A stretch of DNA of 64,000 nt from Takakia lepidozioides (Eukaryota; Streptophyta; Takakiopsida; Takakiales; Takakiaceae). The DNA lies in contig CM060731.1 of NCBI GenBank assembly GCA_030704615.1, forward strand, positions 67,374,756 to 67,438,755, written 5' to 3'. Positions 43,573-55,276 of the stretch are shown here, piece after piece. The translations under genes and the position numbers were made by a program. Positions within the stretch are counted from its first letter, which is position 1; each line of letters starts with the position of its first letter. The notes under the pieces were generated by a model, which made no database searches, was not told the origin of the DNA, and worked only from the letters and a program-made list of their open reading frames with translations.

Positions 43573-45396
43573 GTGGATTTTGATCCACAAATAGGGGAAG
43601 CAAGTTGGCAGACAAGGCTTCCACAGTCTTTCACATTGGCTGAGACAGTGCCAACTATGCCATCGATGACACTCGCTCGCCCAAGTGTGTCAGAGGTAGA
43701 GCCACGAGTGCCATTGGGGAGAGTTGATATGGCTCGGGAAATGCCAGTGGGTGGTACTGCAAAGCAAGTTGCAGCCAGTACATTGTTGGGGGCGGCTATG
43801 GCAATTTGCCAAGCTCCATTGTTTTCTGTCACGACAATTGCAATGTCGGGGATGTGGCCAGCTGCAGTGTTTAGATTGGCAGCTGCACTCTGTGAAAGTG
43901 GTGATGCATCGGCACTATCTGCGGGGATAGCGGATCAGGTGCAGTGCATGGATGCCCTGGATTCAAAGGTGAAGATAGCCACAGCTGCGCCATGGCAAGC
44001 GGCAGCTGCAAGGTTGCAGGAGTTGTCAGCTAGACCAGCCATTGAGCGTAGTATGGTGACTCCTGGGGTAGTCCTGGTGGACAATCAGGATGGTGTGTTT
44101 CAGTTGGGTGGCCCAGCCGGGAGGAGGTATAGGCCACTGCGGGTCTTGTTGGACTCGGGAGCACAGCCATTGATGTTGGGGATAGCAACAATTGCAGGCT
44201 TGGGCCTTACAGCGGCGGATTTGGAGCCTTGCCCTTTCCAAATTCAAACATCTTTGGGCGGTTCAGAGAAGGCACTAGGGATTACACGCCATGAGCTCTT
44301 CATTCGATTGCAGCCAGATCATCCTACATATGGCTCTGTCATGAGAGCTAAAGCCATTGATACGGATGCGATGTCTTACGATGTGCTTGTTGGTGGGGCT
44401 GTGTTATACCCGATGGGCTTTACTTTGGACTTTTGGGAGGAAACAACATCCTACAGGCCGGAATGGCAGTCAAGGGATGGTCGACGTGCACCGCTCCCAG
44501 TGCGGTTTATTGGGAATGTAGCGGTGGATCATAGGAACATGATGCCCACATTGGCTGCATTATCAGGGGTGGTGGCTTGGGGTGGTGAACTCTTGGAGGG
44601 CAATAGCCATGCAGATGATAGGCCACCACCTGATGAAGACAAACAATTGGCATACAAGGCTGATTTGCTTCCTCATGTGCCTATTCATACTCCCCTGTGG
44701 AGTACAGTTGGGAATTCGCATCGAATAGCAGGCGAGTGTGTGCACCAAGCATGGCAGGAGGCATATCCATTGGTGAGTGAGGGGAGTTCAGTGACATCAC
44801 CTAGACCTCCTCAATTAGCTCCTTTGGACACAGTGCCCATTACCTGGCAACCACTTGACTCGGGGATTTGTTTGCTAGACCTGTTTGGAGGCATGAGCAC
44901 TGGGCTTGCGGGAATGTTGCAAGTAGGGATTAAAGTACGTAAGTACTTGTATGTGGAGAAGGATGAGATAACTCGGCGTATTTCTATGTGCCACATCGCC
45001 TTGATCACACACCAGTATCCTGAGTTGTTGCCTCTCTCAGCAATTCAAGGGTATCAAAAGGCCTTGCCAGCAGACATTACCTTGCTGGGGGCGGATGATA
45101 TGGACCGGCATGGTACCATTGACTTGGTGATAGCTGGATGGCCTTGCCAAGGACACTCTCCCGCAGATCATGGGAATGGCTTGCATGATGCACGATCGCA
45201 TTTGTTTTGGGAGATGTTGAGAGTGTTGCGTGACTTGCAGACGAGACAAATGCAACCTCTAGCCTATATCTTTGGAGAATGTTCCTCTTATGGGGGATTC
45301 TCGGGCACGGATGATGGCCAGTGTGCGTCAGGTGCGGTCTTGGATTGGATCGGCGGTGCTATTGGATGCAGCAGCGGTGGGATTACGGGCACATAG
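43573..45396 (+). pseudogene. Copy C protease-methyltransferase polyprotein, 607-aa open frame ending in a frameshift
   Basis: This is the longest uninterrupted family M frame, and it shows that protease and methyltransferase are one polyprotein. Order: SFTLAETVPTMPS; ICQAPLFSVTTIAMSG; RVLLDSGAQPLMLG (protease active site, about residue 190); VLVGGAVLYPMGFTLDF; a long acidic/Pro linker; motif I GICLLDLFGGMSTGLA (near 44862); IDLVIAGWPCQGHS (catalytic Cys codon at about 45145); HLFWEMLRVLRDL. One extra base at about 45271-45275 shifts the frame inside motif VI, so ENV is lost in this frame and the ORF ends at 45396 in shifted sequence. Confidence 0.88.
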
Positions 45397-46422
45397 GCCT
45401 AGGTTGTGGTGGACCAATCTTGCACCGCCGGAGTTGCTCAAGAGAGCATAAAATTCCATTCAGCGACCACCCAATCTCACGGTTGAGGGCATTTTGGACC
45501 AAGGGAGGCAACCACAAAGGGTGCGACATGATGACCATCCACCTTTGGCGATGGTCAATTAAGTGGGGCAGCCACGTACGGCCTTGCCTAAGCTTTCCCT
45601 CGTCTCATGCTTTTCGAGACAATGGTCCTGGGTTGATTTGGGACAGTGTGCTACAGCAATTGGTGGAGCCTAATGCGGATGAGTGCGAGCGGGCAATGGG
45701 GTTTGCCACGGGCACTACAGCTGTGCCAGCTCTGTCAGAGGCATCACGACGCCAGGTGTTGGGTCAGGCAATGGATCTCAATTGCTTGACATGGGTCATT
45801 GGCTTGTGCATGGCTGAGCAATGGAGATTGCAAGCATTGGTGGCTATTTCTGCACTTCCATTGGATATTGCACCATCTCTGCCAACCGGGACGGTGGAGG
45901 TAGTGAGTGGGGGCGAGCACAGGATCATGGGGTGCAAACACCCATGACAGATGTGGGATGAGATGCGCAAAGAGAGAGTCATTGGATCTCTCAAGCAGTA
46001 GTATGAGGAGTGGGGAGAGCCATACACTGAGGATCAGTTGGAGGCCAAGGTAGCTAAGGTTTTTGAAGAGGTTGAGAATGTTTCTTACTTAGAGGATGTT
46101 CCCAAGGTGGCTATGGCGGAGCAAGTAGAGGCTACGCAACAGTCAGGGTGGGTGGATAAGGCCCAAGAGGTTGTTATCTAGCAACCAAAGGATGCATCTC
46201 CTACCTCCAAGCCTGGTGCACCCAAGGTTGCAGTCACTGAGGACAACTGGGAACCAGATGTTAGACCTACAGTCACCGGAGGAGAGAGACGGAGGATCCA
46301 GCGATTTCTAAAGGCTTATAGAAATTGCTTTGCCTTCGGTTTGAAGGATTTGGGGAGTTTGAAGGGCCAGGAGATTCGTATTGATTTGGCAAGTGACACG
46401 CCAATTTTTTTAAGGCCCTACC
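45397..46422 (+). pseudogene. Copy C methyltransferase C-terminus, linker and start of RT
   Basis: The 45321-45947 frame resumes the methyltransferase with SHAFRDNGPGLIWDS, VEPNADECERAMGF and SRRQVLGQAMDLNCLTWV (DNMT3-like C-terminal blocks), then the linker. A TGA at about 45946 follows GCKHP. The region to 46422 continues in another frame with an acidic linker, ERRRIQRFLKAYRNCFAFGL and DTPIF..RPY, the RT entry found in copy B. It is cut at 46422 by element E. Confidence 0.8.
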
Positions 46423-47112
46423 TGTCATGGACATAGCCCAGAGGAATTTATCAGGAGTAAATACCAGAAGTTATCAAGTTACCATGTTACCAAAAATTAC
46501 CATGATTTATCTTGATTTACCATGATCTATCATGATTTACCATTACAGACCAAGTTACCGGGAGTTTACCAAATTACCAAAAGTAACTTGGGAAACTACT
46601 CAGGAAGCTTCATTTGAAGGAAACTTCTCCATCAAGATACCTCATTTGCTTAAGGAAGCTTCTCCATCAAGAAACCTTTGTTTAATCTTGGAAACTTCTC
46701 CAGCAAGCAATCTCCATAGGGGAAGCTTCTTAGGGAAGCTTCTTAGTAGCCAGTATATATAGGAGGCGAGATTGGACACTCTTCAGTCTCGCCAACACCA
46801 GTTCAAGCTATTTTTGTTTCCAGATCCCAGTACTCCAGTCCAATTCCCAGTACCCTAGCCCAGTTTCCAGTATCTGGTACTTCAGTCCAGTTTCCAGCAT
46901 TCCAGTATTCAAGTCGTGTTCCAATATCTTGTACTCTTGTTCATTGTTATAAAGATCGTCTTGATTTCTATTTACTCATCGTGCATTCGGCCACGTCGAC
47001 CTTGACTTCTTGTCTAGCCTTGTACCTCTAGTCTTATTTCTTGTTTGTGTTCAGTCATGTTCTCGTCCTTGACAGTTTGACGATACTGCAGTTTGTTCCT
47101 TAGTTAGTTAAG

Positions 47113-48138
47113 ATGGAAGACACATTTGCAGAAGTGGTCGCCACATTACAGAGTCTTCAGCTCCAGATGCAAGAACTTCGTGCCTCTACTGCCCAACTAC
47201 AAGCTGATCAGTCTCAAGACCTTGGCAATGCTCTCAACAATTTGCAACAACAAATTTCAGAGTTAAAGGAGTCGAACAATGGATCTTCAACCTTACGAGT
47301 CCCTACTACAACAAATCGTACTGCAATGGTTTCTCTAAATCTTCAACAGATTACAAGGGAACCAAAGGTCAGCATGCCTGATAAATTTGATGGGACGAGA
47401 TCAAGATTTCGCGGTTTTGTTCAACAAGTATGATTGTTCCTACGACTACATCCACAACGTTACTCTGATGAAGGTATTCAAGTGGGATTCGTAGGCACCC
47501 TTCTATTACGCACTGCCCTATCTTGGTTTGCACCGCTATTAGAGAAAAATTCACATTTACTATACAATTTTGAAGCGTTCATGTCCGAGTTCACTGCAAC
47601 GTTTGGAGAGAATAATAGAGAGAGAGTTGCAGAGACAAAATGCGAAATCTTCGACAAGGAGCACGTCCAGCTTCCGTTTATGCTACCGAATTTCGACAAT
47701 TTGCGTGCGACCTTGACTGGAATGAGAAGAGCCTCATTAGTCAGTTTCGATGTGGCCTAAAAGATAATGTTAAAGATTTGTTGCTGACAATGCCAAACGT
47801 GAGTACACTGAGCGAATTCATCACCCAAGTCAGAAAGACGTCAAGAGAAGCGATCTGGATGGTCGACGACGCACCATGCTGCTGCTACTACTACGGCACC
47901 AAATACAACGATCCATCAGACATCCGGTAATGATCCTATGCAGATTGATGTTGTCCGATTCAAGCCATTGACACCACATGAAAAACAAAGACGGCGCTCG
48001 AATGGATTATGCCTTTATTGCGGAGAAAAGGATCACATGGCATTAAACTGCCCCAACAAGAGAAGATTCAAAGCTCGGGGCACCACTCAAGTGTTCGATA
48101 CGAGGAGGTCGGAAAACGAAGATGTCCAGTCACAGTAG
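47113..48138 (+). pseudogene. Element E gag
   Basis: Starts MEDTFAEVVATLQSLQLQMQ with a coiled-coil-like N-terminus (47113-47433). A TGA at 47431-47433 follows FRGFVQQV. Then LRLHPQRYSDEGIQVGFVG and LSWFAPLLEKNS (47434-47760), a frame change to QFACDLDWNEKSLISQFRCG (47640-47930), and CLYCGEKDHMALNC (CCHC knuckle, 47938-48138). This is a Retrotrans_gag-type capsid with zinc knuckle, split by one stop and frameshifts. Confidence 0.75.
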
Positions 48139-49893
48139 GGACCATGCGGCTGGACACCCCAAATTCCTCACCAAAAAAAGGTCTATTTCTTCCTCCAGAC
48201 CCTGTATCTTGTTTCACAGTTCCAGTAAAGATCAGGATGCAAAATCGAGATATCTCCGTAGAAGCACTTTTGGACTCGGGCGCTTTAGCGTGTTTTATTG
48301 ACAAACACTTTGCGAAGCAACACAATTTAACGCTCGTAAGAAAGAAATTCTCGGCCCCTGTTGAAGTTATCGATGGACGACAGTTAGCATCAGGAAATGT
48401 TGACCATGAAACTCGACCCCTTGAAGTGAAGCTTAAAAACCAAGCATCACAGATTGTTTTCAATGTCATCCAGTCTCCAACGAATCCTGTGATCCTTGGA
48501 CTTCCCTGGTTTGTACTTCATAATCCTGACATCGACTGGCAATCACGAAAATTTTTGGCAAGACAAAAATGCAAAAGTACCAAAGGTATTCAATCCCTGT
48601 TTCTTGGAGCTAGAGCCTTCATGAGAGCTACCAAAAAGGAGACGACATTTGCACTTTATGCGACTCCGATCAAGACCACAACAAACAAAGGTACTTCAAC
48701 ATTACCCGTTCAATATCAAGATTTCAAAGATGTCTTCGAGAAGAAAAATGCAAACATATTGCTAGAACATCGACCTTATGACTGTGCAATTGAGTTACAA
48801 GAAGGAGTCCAACCACCATTCGGCCCAATATAACTTATCCCAGACGGAGTTGGTTGCATTACACGAATACATTGATGAAAATTTGTCAAAGCACTTCATC
48901 CGACATTCCAAATCACCCGCGGGGGCGCCTATCTTGTTTGTGAAAAAGAAGGACAGATCATTACGCATGTGTGTCAACTATCATGGTCTCAACAAAGTCA
49001 CAATCAAGAATCGTTATCCATTGCCGCTGATTTCTGGGCTTCTCGACCAGCTGGGACGAGCGAAGATTTTCACCAAAATCGACTTGAGAGGAGCTTATAA
49101 CCTTGTACGGATAAAAGAAGGAGACGAATGAAAAACAACTTTTCGAACAAGGTATGGACATTTTGAATACAGTGTTATGTCTTTCGGTCTTACAAATGCT
49201 CCAGCAATTTTCCAACATATGATGAATGACATATTTCGAGAATTTTTAGATGACTTTGTAGTCATCTATTTGGACGACATTTTGATATTTTCACAGAACG
49301 AAGAAGAACATGGCCGCCATGTATATCTTGTCGTTGATAAATTAAGAGAAAGAGGACTATATGCCAAGTTGGAGAAATGTCTTTTCCATCAATTTGAGGT
49401 CAAATTTCTGGGCTACAATATTTCCGACAAAGGCGTCTTTATGGATCAGAAGAAAATACAAACCATCATCGAGTGGATTAAACCAACTTCGGTCCGAGAA
49501 TGTTTTCTGGGTTTTGCAAATTTCTATAGAATCTTCATCAATGACTACTCCAAAATTGCTGCACCATTGACACGACTCACATAGAAGGACAAATTTGTAT
49601 GGGACGAGAAGGCTGACCAAGCATTTGAAAGGCTGAAGCAGGCATTTACAACGGCTCCAATACTGGTACATGCAGACCCATCTAAACCATTCTTCTTAGA
49701 AGCAGATGCATCGGACTTTGCACTTGACGCGGTACTCTCACAATACGGTACAGATGGCCGACTTCACCCTGTTGGTTTTCGTTCTCGCAAATTTTCCGCT
49801 ACGGAGATCAATTATGAAATCCATGACAAAGAACTTCTAGCGATTATTGATGTTTTTGAGGAGTGGCGTCATCTATTGGAGGGAGCTAAACAT
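48139..49893 (+). pseudogene. Element E protease, reverse transcriptase and RNase H
   Basis: 48009-48833 encodes a retropepsin with VEALLDSGALACFIDK and NPVILGLPWFVLHNP. RT follows with a frame change near 48830: [40 protein letters not shown] at 49129-49131, then [29 protein letters not shown] (catalytic YLDD), FLGYNISDKGV, and RNase H ([38 protein letters not shown]). A TAG near 49582 interrupts between RT and RNase H. Integrase is absent. Confidence 0.82.
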
Positions 49894-49895
49894 CA

Positions 49896-50040
49896 GGTCA
49901 CTGCGCCATGCCCATGAGGAGTTGGGACATTTTGGGGTGCGGCGCACTCATAGTTTGCTGCAAGGACAATACTGGTGGCGGGGCATGCACACGGATGTAC
50001 AACAATTAGTGGGAAGGTGCATGGTGTGTGATAGAGTGCG
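49896..50040 (+). pseudogene. Copy C integrase zinc-domain fragment
   Basis: Encodes [20 protein letters not shown] and QYWWRGMHTDVQQLVGRC, then MVCDRVR, the HHCC domain of the family M integrase. It is split by element F; the next residues (ACFNAPTPQLY) are at 56914-56944. Confidence 0.8.
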
Positions 50041-50766
50041 TGTCGCGGCCCTTTGCCTTGAGGGCAGAGGGTTGGGACACATGAGGGGCTGCCCTTGTGG
50101 TGGGGGCAGCGGCAGCGATAGGTATGGGGGGGCTGAAGCACCCTTGAGTGCCCAAGGCACTCAAGGAGGCGGAGGCGCTCACTAGGTGGAGCCTCGCACA
50201 CCGGGTTGCGGGTGGGGGTCCACAAGGGGTGGTGGTAGCTTAGCGGGACTTAGTGGGCGTGGCATAGGACTCACCATGGGGGCGGAGACCTCATGGTGGG
50301 AATCGTGGGGAGTCTTGGGACTCATCACGGTCCATAGGGGCCGTGGTGAGTGGGCCAAGACTCACCGCGACTCATCACCGGGAGTCGAGGGTTTTCGTGG
50401 TGGTTCGCCATAAAATGGCATGGCTGGTTGTGAAACCCCCGCGGACAGCTACAGAAGTATATATAAGGGGAGTAGTGACCCCAAGAACGGTGCAAGCCCG
50501 TTGGTGACCAAAAACTAGTGAGCAAGCGAGCGAGCCGGAAAGCGACCAAAGAGTGGGGAGCTGTTCCGGACTGCCATCTACCAAAGGGAATTCCACTAGG
50601 CCCAAATAGGTGGAGGGTTTAGTGGGAGAGCGAAGGGGGACCGTTATGTCCCGGTGAGTAGCCGAAGCTCCAAGTTGGCCCGGCGGCCAGGTTGGGAGTC
50701 AGGCGCGCGCATCAAAGCGAGTAATTATGACTTGAAGGGGAGCTTACCAAAGTGAGGTGCGCGACA
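50041..50766 (+). repeat. 5' LTR of element F
   Basis: 726 bp, TGTCGCGG to GCGCGACA. TATA-like gtatatataagg at about 50457. Copies of this LTR are at 13364-14087, 56180-56908 and 57898-58621. Confidence 0.9.
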
Positions 50767-50768
50767 CC

Positions 50769-50780
50769 TGGTATCAGAGC
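50769..50780 (+). promoter_or_regulatory. Primer binding site of F, tRNA-iMet type
   Basis: TGGTATCAGAGC, two bases after the LTR, is the standard plant initiator-tRNA-Met primer site. The same site is at 14090-14101 in fragment I. Confidence 0.85.
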
Positions 50781-50821
50781 TTAGAGTTCAGTACGTGATT
50801 GTCCTTGGGATTGGCCTCATC

Positions 50822-53359
50822 ATGGGGTCGGGCAAGCCAAAGCGAATGCGGAACAGCCCAAAAGAAGATGATCCTGGTGAGCCCGACGTGTCACCGAGGC
50901 GGCCGTTTGAGGGAGCGATGCACGTTTCCGAAAACGAGGCCGCTCAAGAGCGGGAGGAATCCGTGAGAGCTCCGACCGACCAACAGATGTCTCCCATGCC
51001 AGCAGCCTTTTGGGAAGGGTTGTTGGCGCAGTTTGGCGGGACGCTGAAAGACGTGTTGAGGGCGGCTAATGCCACTTCCACTAAGGCAAAGTTTAAGGTG
51101 AAGCCTAAGGAACCCGGCACCTTCGAGGGCGTCCAAAATCGGAAGGCGCTCAACACCTGGCTCTTGGAGCTAGAGCAGTACTTCCGGGCGGCCAAGTTGA
51201 GTGACGAGGATCGGGTGGAAGTGGCTCCCACCTATTTGAGGGGCTATGCTCAACAATGGTGGCAGAAACGCCTTCACGACCGAGGTCCAAGCTTGGAAAC
51301 CTTGAACTGGAGTGGGTTCAAGGAATTGATGAAGAGACAATTTGTGCCCCTCAACGCATCCTGGCTTGCCCGGGACAAGATAAGGAATTTGAAGCAAATA
51401 GACGACATTCGGGGATATGTCCAGGCTTTCAATGTGCTTTTGCTCGAAGTCGCGAACATGGCAGAACCGGAAATGGTCTTCAACTTTGTGGCGGGACTGG
51501 CCCCATGGGCCAGGCGGAAGTTGGAGGAGAAGCCACCTAAGACTTTGAACGAGGCAATTGAGAGGGCTGAATGTTTCTCAGATGTCCCTAGGGGTGAAAG
51601 ACAAGGCCGTACGGAGCTGAACCACAAGAAGACCCGGCGGGAAGGTGACTCCTTCCGACCGGAAAAGAAGTGGGATAGGCCACGCGGCGACAATGGCACG
51701 TGGAAATCGAAGGGAGGGCCATCACAAGTCAAGGCGGCACCCGGTGCTTCGAAAGGAAAAGCGGGTGGAGCGGCCTATGGCGGACAAAAGGCAACCTTTG
51801 ATGGAGTGTATTTCAATTGTGGGGAGCCCGGGCACATGGCCAAGAAGTGCACGAAGCCCCGACAATTGAACATGACTCGGGCGACCACAGAGCTGTCGGA
51901 AGATACCATCAGTCGCTTGGTGGAAGCAGTGGTCGCCAGGACTTGCAAGGTAGGCAAATATTCTTGTGAGTTGTATCAGGAAACTGGCGCATTGCGTAGA
52001 GGGAGTCACTTATTGTTCGTGGATGGGATAATATCCGGAACTAACGTGTCATTGTTGGTGGACACAGGAGCGTCGCACTCCTTCATGACACCGGCAACGG
52101 CACAAAAGTTGGGATTCCCGACAACTGACGTAGGGGCCTCTATTGAGGTGCGTTCTGCCAAAGGAGAACCGCAATTAGCGACGAGGTTGGCGTTCGATGT
52201 TCCTCTTCAACTGGGGAGTTGGGAGGGACGTGAGGACTTCACCGCCTGCGAGATCGATGGAGTGGATCTCATTTTGGGGATGACCTTTTTGAGCAAATCC
52301 GGAGCGGTCATAGATGGCCGCAAAAGAGTAGTCACGCTGCCATGTGGGAGTGGTGGCGAGGTCTTACGAGTGTCGGAAATGCCCAAACTCGTGGGAGGGC
52401 GAATAAACCTTATATCAGCAAGGGAGTGGGCCGTGGAGGAGGCACACGAGCCCCAGTTTTTGCTCTACATTAGAGAAGTGAAGGGAGAAGGCGATGGAGA
52501 GCCGAGCCCAGATTGGATCAAGGGGATTTTGGAGAAATACCATGATGTGATGCCGGTGGATTTGCCAAGCGGCTTGCCACCGCGAAGAGGAGTTGACCAC
52601 AAGATTGAGGTGATACCGGGATCGGAACCGCCTGCCAAGGCGCCCTACCGGTTGAGCCACAGAGAGTTGGTCGAGCTGAAGACTCAGCTCAAAGATCTAA
52701 TGTCAAAGGGGTACATCCGGCCGAGTAAGTCACCTTACGGAGCCCCGGTGCTATTCGCAGACAAGAAGGATGGGACGCTGCGGATGTGTGTCGATTACAG
52801 GGCTTTGAATAAGGTGACTATCAAAAACCGGTATCCTTCGCCAAGGATTGACGACCTTTTCGATCGGTTGGCAGGAGCGAAGTATTTCAGCCGGATCGAT
52901 CTGCGCTCCGGCTATCATCAAATTCGAGTGGCGGAAGGAGATGAGGAGAAGACCGCGTGCAGAACAAGGTATGGTTCATATGAGTTCTTGGTGGTGCCTT
53001 TTGGGCTCACCAATGCACCCGCGACCTTTAGCACGCTGATGAACAGCCTTTTCCAGGAATGGTTGGATGACTTTGTGATCGTGTACATCGACGACATCTT
53101 GGTGTATTCGAAAACAAAAGAGGAGCACCTGGAGCACCTCAAAAGGGTGTTCCAGAAATTGCGGGAAGGGAAGCTGTATGCCAAAGTTTCAAAGTGCGAA
53201 TTCGGGGTCACAAAAGTGGAGTTCCTGGGGCATGTGATTACACAGGATGGGATCAAAATGGATGACAGAAAGGTGAGGGCGATCTTGGACTGGGAGCCTC
53301 CGACTTCGGTCCCGGGAGTGCGATCCTTCCTAGGACTCGCCTCCTATTACCGGATGTGA
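50822..53359 (+). pseudogene. Element F gag-protease-RT polyprotein, frameshifted at its end
   Basis: From ATG 50822 ([17 protein letters not shown]) the frame runs about 845 residues. Capsid: [30 protein letters not shown]. Knuckle: [14 protein letters not shown], in which the first Cys is Tyr (Cys in element G), so zinc binding is probably lost. Protease: [80 protein letters not shown] (catalytic YIDD). A 4-bp deletion at 53353, by comparison with element G (CCGGAAGTATG), ends the frame at YYRM. Gag, protease and RT are one continuous frame. Confidence 0.88.
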
Positions 53360-53893
53360 GAAATTTCGCCAAGATCGCGGGGCCGTTGTCAGACCTTCTG
53401 TGTATATCCAAAGTCTGGGTATAGAACACCTTGTGTGGCCAAGCTTTTGCTGAATTGAAGCAGCGGATGGCGGAAGCTCCAGTCTTGAAAATCCCGGAGT
53501 TCGATCGTCCGTTCGAGATACATACAGATGCGTCGGACTTCGCGATTGGGGGTGTTCTGATGCAAGATGGACGTCCAGTGGCTTACGAAAGTAAGAAACT
53601 GAATGAAGTGGAGCGACGGTGGCCGACGCACAAAAAAGAGATGAAGGCGGTGGTGCACTGTCTTGAGCTTTGGCGCCACTATGTTGGTTCCAACCCAGTG
53701 AAGGTGTTCACGGACAATGTCACGGTGAAGTATTTTGCCACGCAGCCCAAGTTGTCCCCAAAACAACTTAGGTGACAAGATACTTTGTTGGTGTTCGACG
53801 TGGATATCCAGTACAAACCGGGACGAGACAACGTGGTGGCCGATGCTTTAAGTAGGAAGCAGCAGCTCTTGTTGGTGTACAAGGGCGAGACGG
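53360..53893 (+). pseudogene. Element F RT thumb and RNase H
   Basis: The frame 53431-53775 reads AFAELKQRMAEAPVLKIPEF, FEIHTDASDFAIGGVLMQDG, YESKKLNEVERRWPTHKKEM, VHCLELWRHYVG. Stops: TAG at about 53424 (TGG in G) and TGA at 53773-53775 (TGG in G). A deletion of about 75 bp with frameshift near 53890 removes the segment between KGE and RMGVK. RNase H acidic residues are still visible. Confidence 0.8.
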
Positions 53894-55276
53894 ATGGGGG
53901 TTAAATTGCAGTTCCACTTGCAAAATGGAGTGCTCTGGTATAAGCAAAAGCGTCTCTATGTGCCGAAGGGAGGGATCAGAGATAGCCTCTTGAGAGAATG
54001 CCATGATAGCCCACTTGCGGGCCACGGCGGAGCCAAGCGCACTGCGGCACTCTTGAAGAAAGAGTATTTCTGGCCCAAACTGAGGGAGGAGGCAGAGGAG
54101 TATGTCAAGACATGCACCACATGCCAACAAAACCGGAGCGAGTACAAAAAGCAAGCGGGGCTGCTACAACCCTTGCCGATTCCAGAGGGGACTTGGGAAA
54201 GCGTCTCGATGGATTTCATGACTGCTATGCCGCTGTCAAAAGGATTCGATGCAATCATGGTGGTGGTGGATAGGTTCAGTAAAATGGGCCATTTCATCCC
54301 CACCAAGGAGACGGCAACGGCGCAGGAGACATGGCGACTTTACTTCGCCCACGTCTTAAAGCATCATGGAGTCCCGAAGGATATTGTCTCGGACCGCGAT
54401 CCAAAGTTTACGAGTAAATTTTGGAGGGCACTTTGGAAGAAGATGGGGACGAGGCTGAAGATGAGCACCGCCTTCCGACCTACGACCGACGGCCAAACAG
54501 AAAGAGTGAATTCCGTAGTGAAGCAGATCTTGCGGAATTACGTGTCGGCAGACCAAACAGACTGGGTGGAACACTTAGACGCGGCAGAGTTCTGTTATAA
54601 TAACACAGAATACTCCGCAACAGGAGTTTCCCCTTTCGTATTGGTCTATGGAAAAGCACCTCTGGTGCCGACAAGTTGGGCCGCCCAGGACGTTGAGGAA
54701 CCGGCAGTAGCGGCGGTACTGGAAGAACGCGAGCGTTTGTTGAAGCTCGCAAAGTACAACATTGCCAAAGCTAGGAAACGGTATGAAAGGCAGGCGAATT
54801 GAAAGCGGAGGGAAGTGAAGTTTGAGGCAGGCACAGAGGTCTGGTTGAACATCAAGAATTTCCGACTACCTCCGGAAGTGAGTCTGAAGTTCGTACCTCC
54901 GTATGCGGGACCCTTTCGCATTCGGAAGGTTATGAATGAGGATGTGTATGAATTGGAGCTGCTGGCAAACAGCAAGGTGCACCCAGTATTCCATGTCTCC
55001 CTTTTGAAGCCTTACTTCAAAGATGAAGCGTATCCAAATCGGCATCAAGTGTTGCGTCCGCCACCTATGCTGTTGGATCATCAAAATGAACCTGAGTACG
55101 AGGTGGAGGCAATACTTAAGTCGAGGAGGTTCAGGAACCGAGAAACGGAGTATCTCGTCAAATGGAAGGGCTATCATCATGTGGAGGCATCTTGGGTGCG
55201 TGCCTCAGAAATGGGAAACGCATCCGAGGCGGTTGCAGCTTTCGAAGGGCGACCTCAAAAGCGGAAGAAGCGTTGA
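53894..55276 (+). pseudogene. Element F integrase with C-terminal chromodomain
   Basis: Residues of 53894-54802 cover the zinc domain (HDSPLAGHGGAKRTAALLKK, CTTCQQNR) and the DDE core: D in SMDFMTAMPLS, D in VSDRDPKFTSKFW, E in TDGQTERVNSVV. A TGA at 54800-54802 (CGG in G) precedes KRREVKFEAGTEVWLNIKNF and a barrel domain (PPYAGPFRIRKV; HPVFHVSLLKPYF). The end is a chromodomain (YEVEAILKSRRFRNRETEYL, VKWKGYHHVEASWV), which in chromoviruses directs integration to marked heterochromatin. The frame ends RPQKRKKR at 55276. Confidence 0.88.

Larger units (their letters stand above)
46423..49895 (+). mobile_element. Element E: Ty3-type element, 5' LTR to RNase H, 3' part lost
   Basis: It begins TGTCATGGACATAGCCC at 46423 inside the RT of copy C. 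The proposed LTR has a TATA box (gtatatatagg, about 46754) and tandem short repeats (ccagtactccagtcc-like, 46825-46920). Coding starts at ATG 47113. The frame order gag, CCHC, protease, RT, RNase H is normal, and no methyltransferase lies between protease and RT. It stops at about 49895, where integrase of copy C resumes, so its right end was deleted with part of C. Confidence 0.78.

Noticed and set aside
46423-46435. TGTCATGG start of element E taken as a family M repeat A
   Set aside because: Only the first nine bases match; the rest of the E terminal repeat, its gag and its polymerase are unrelated to family M. The short match looks like chance or shared integrase preference.
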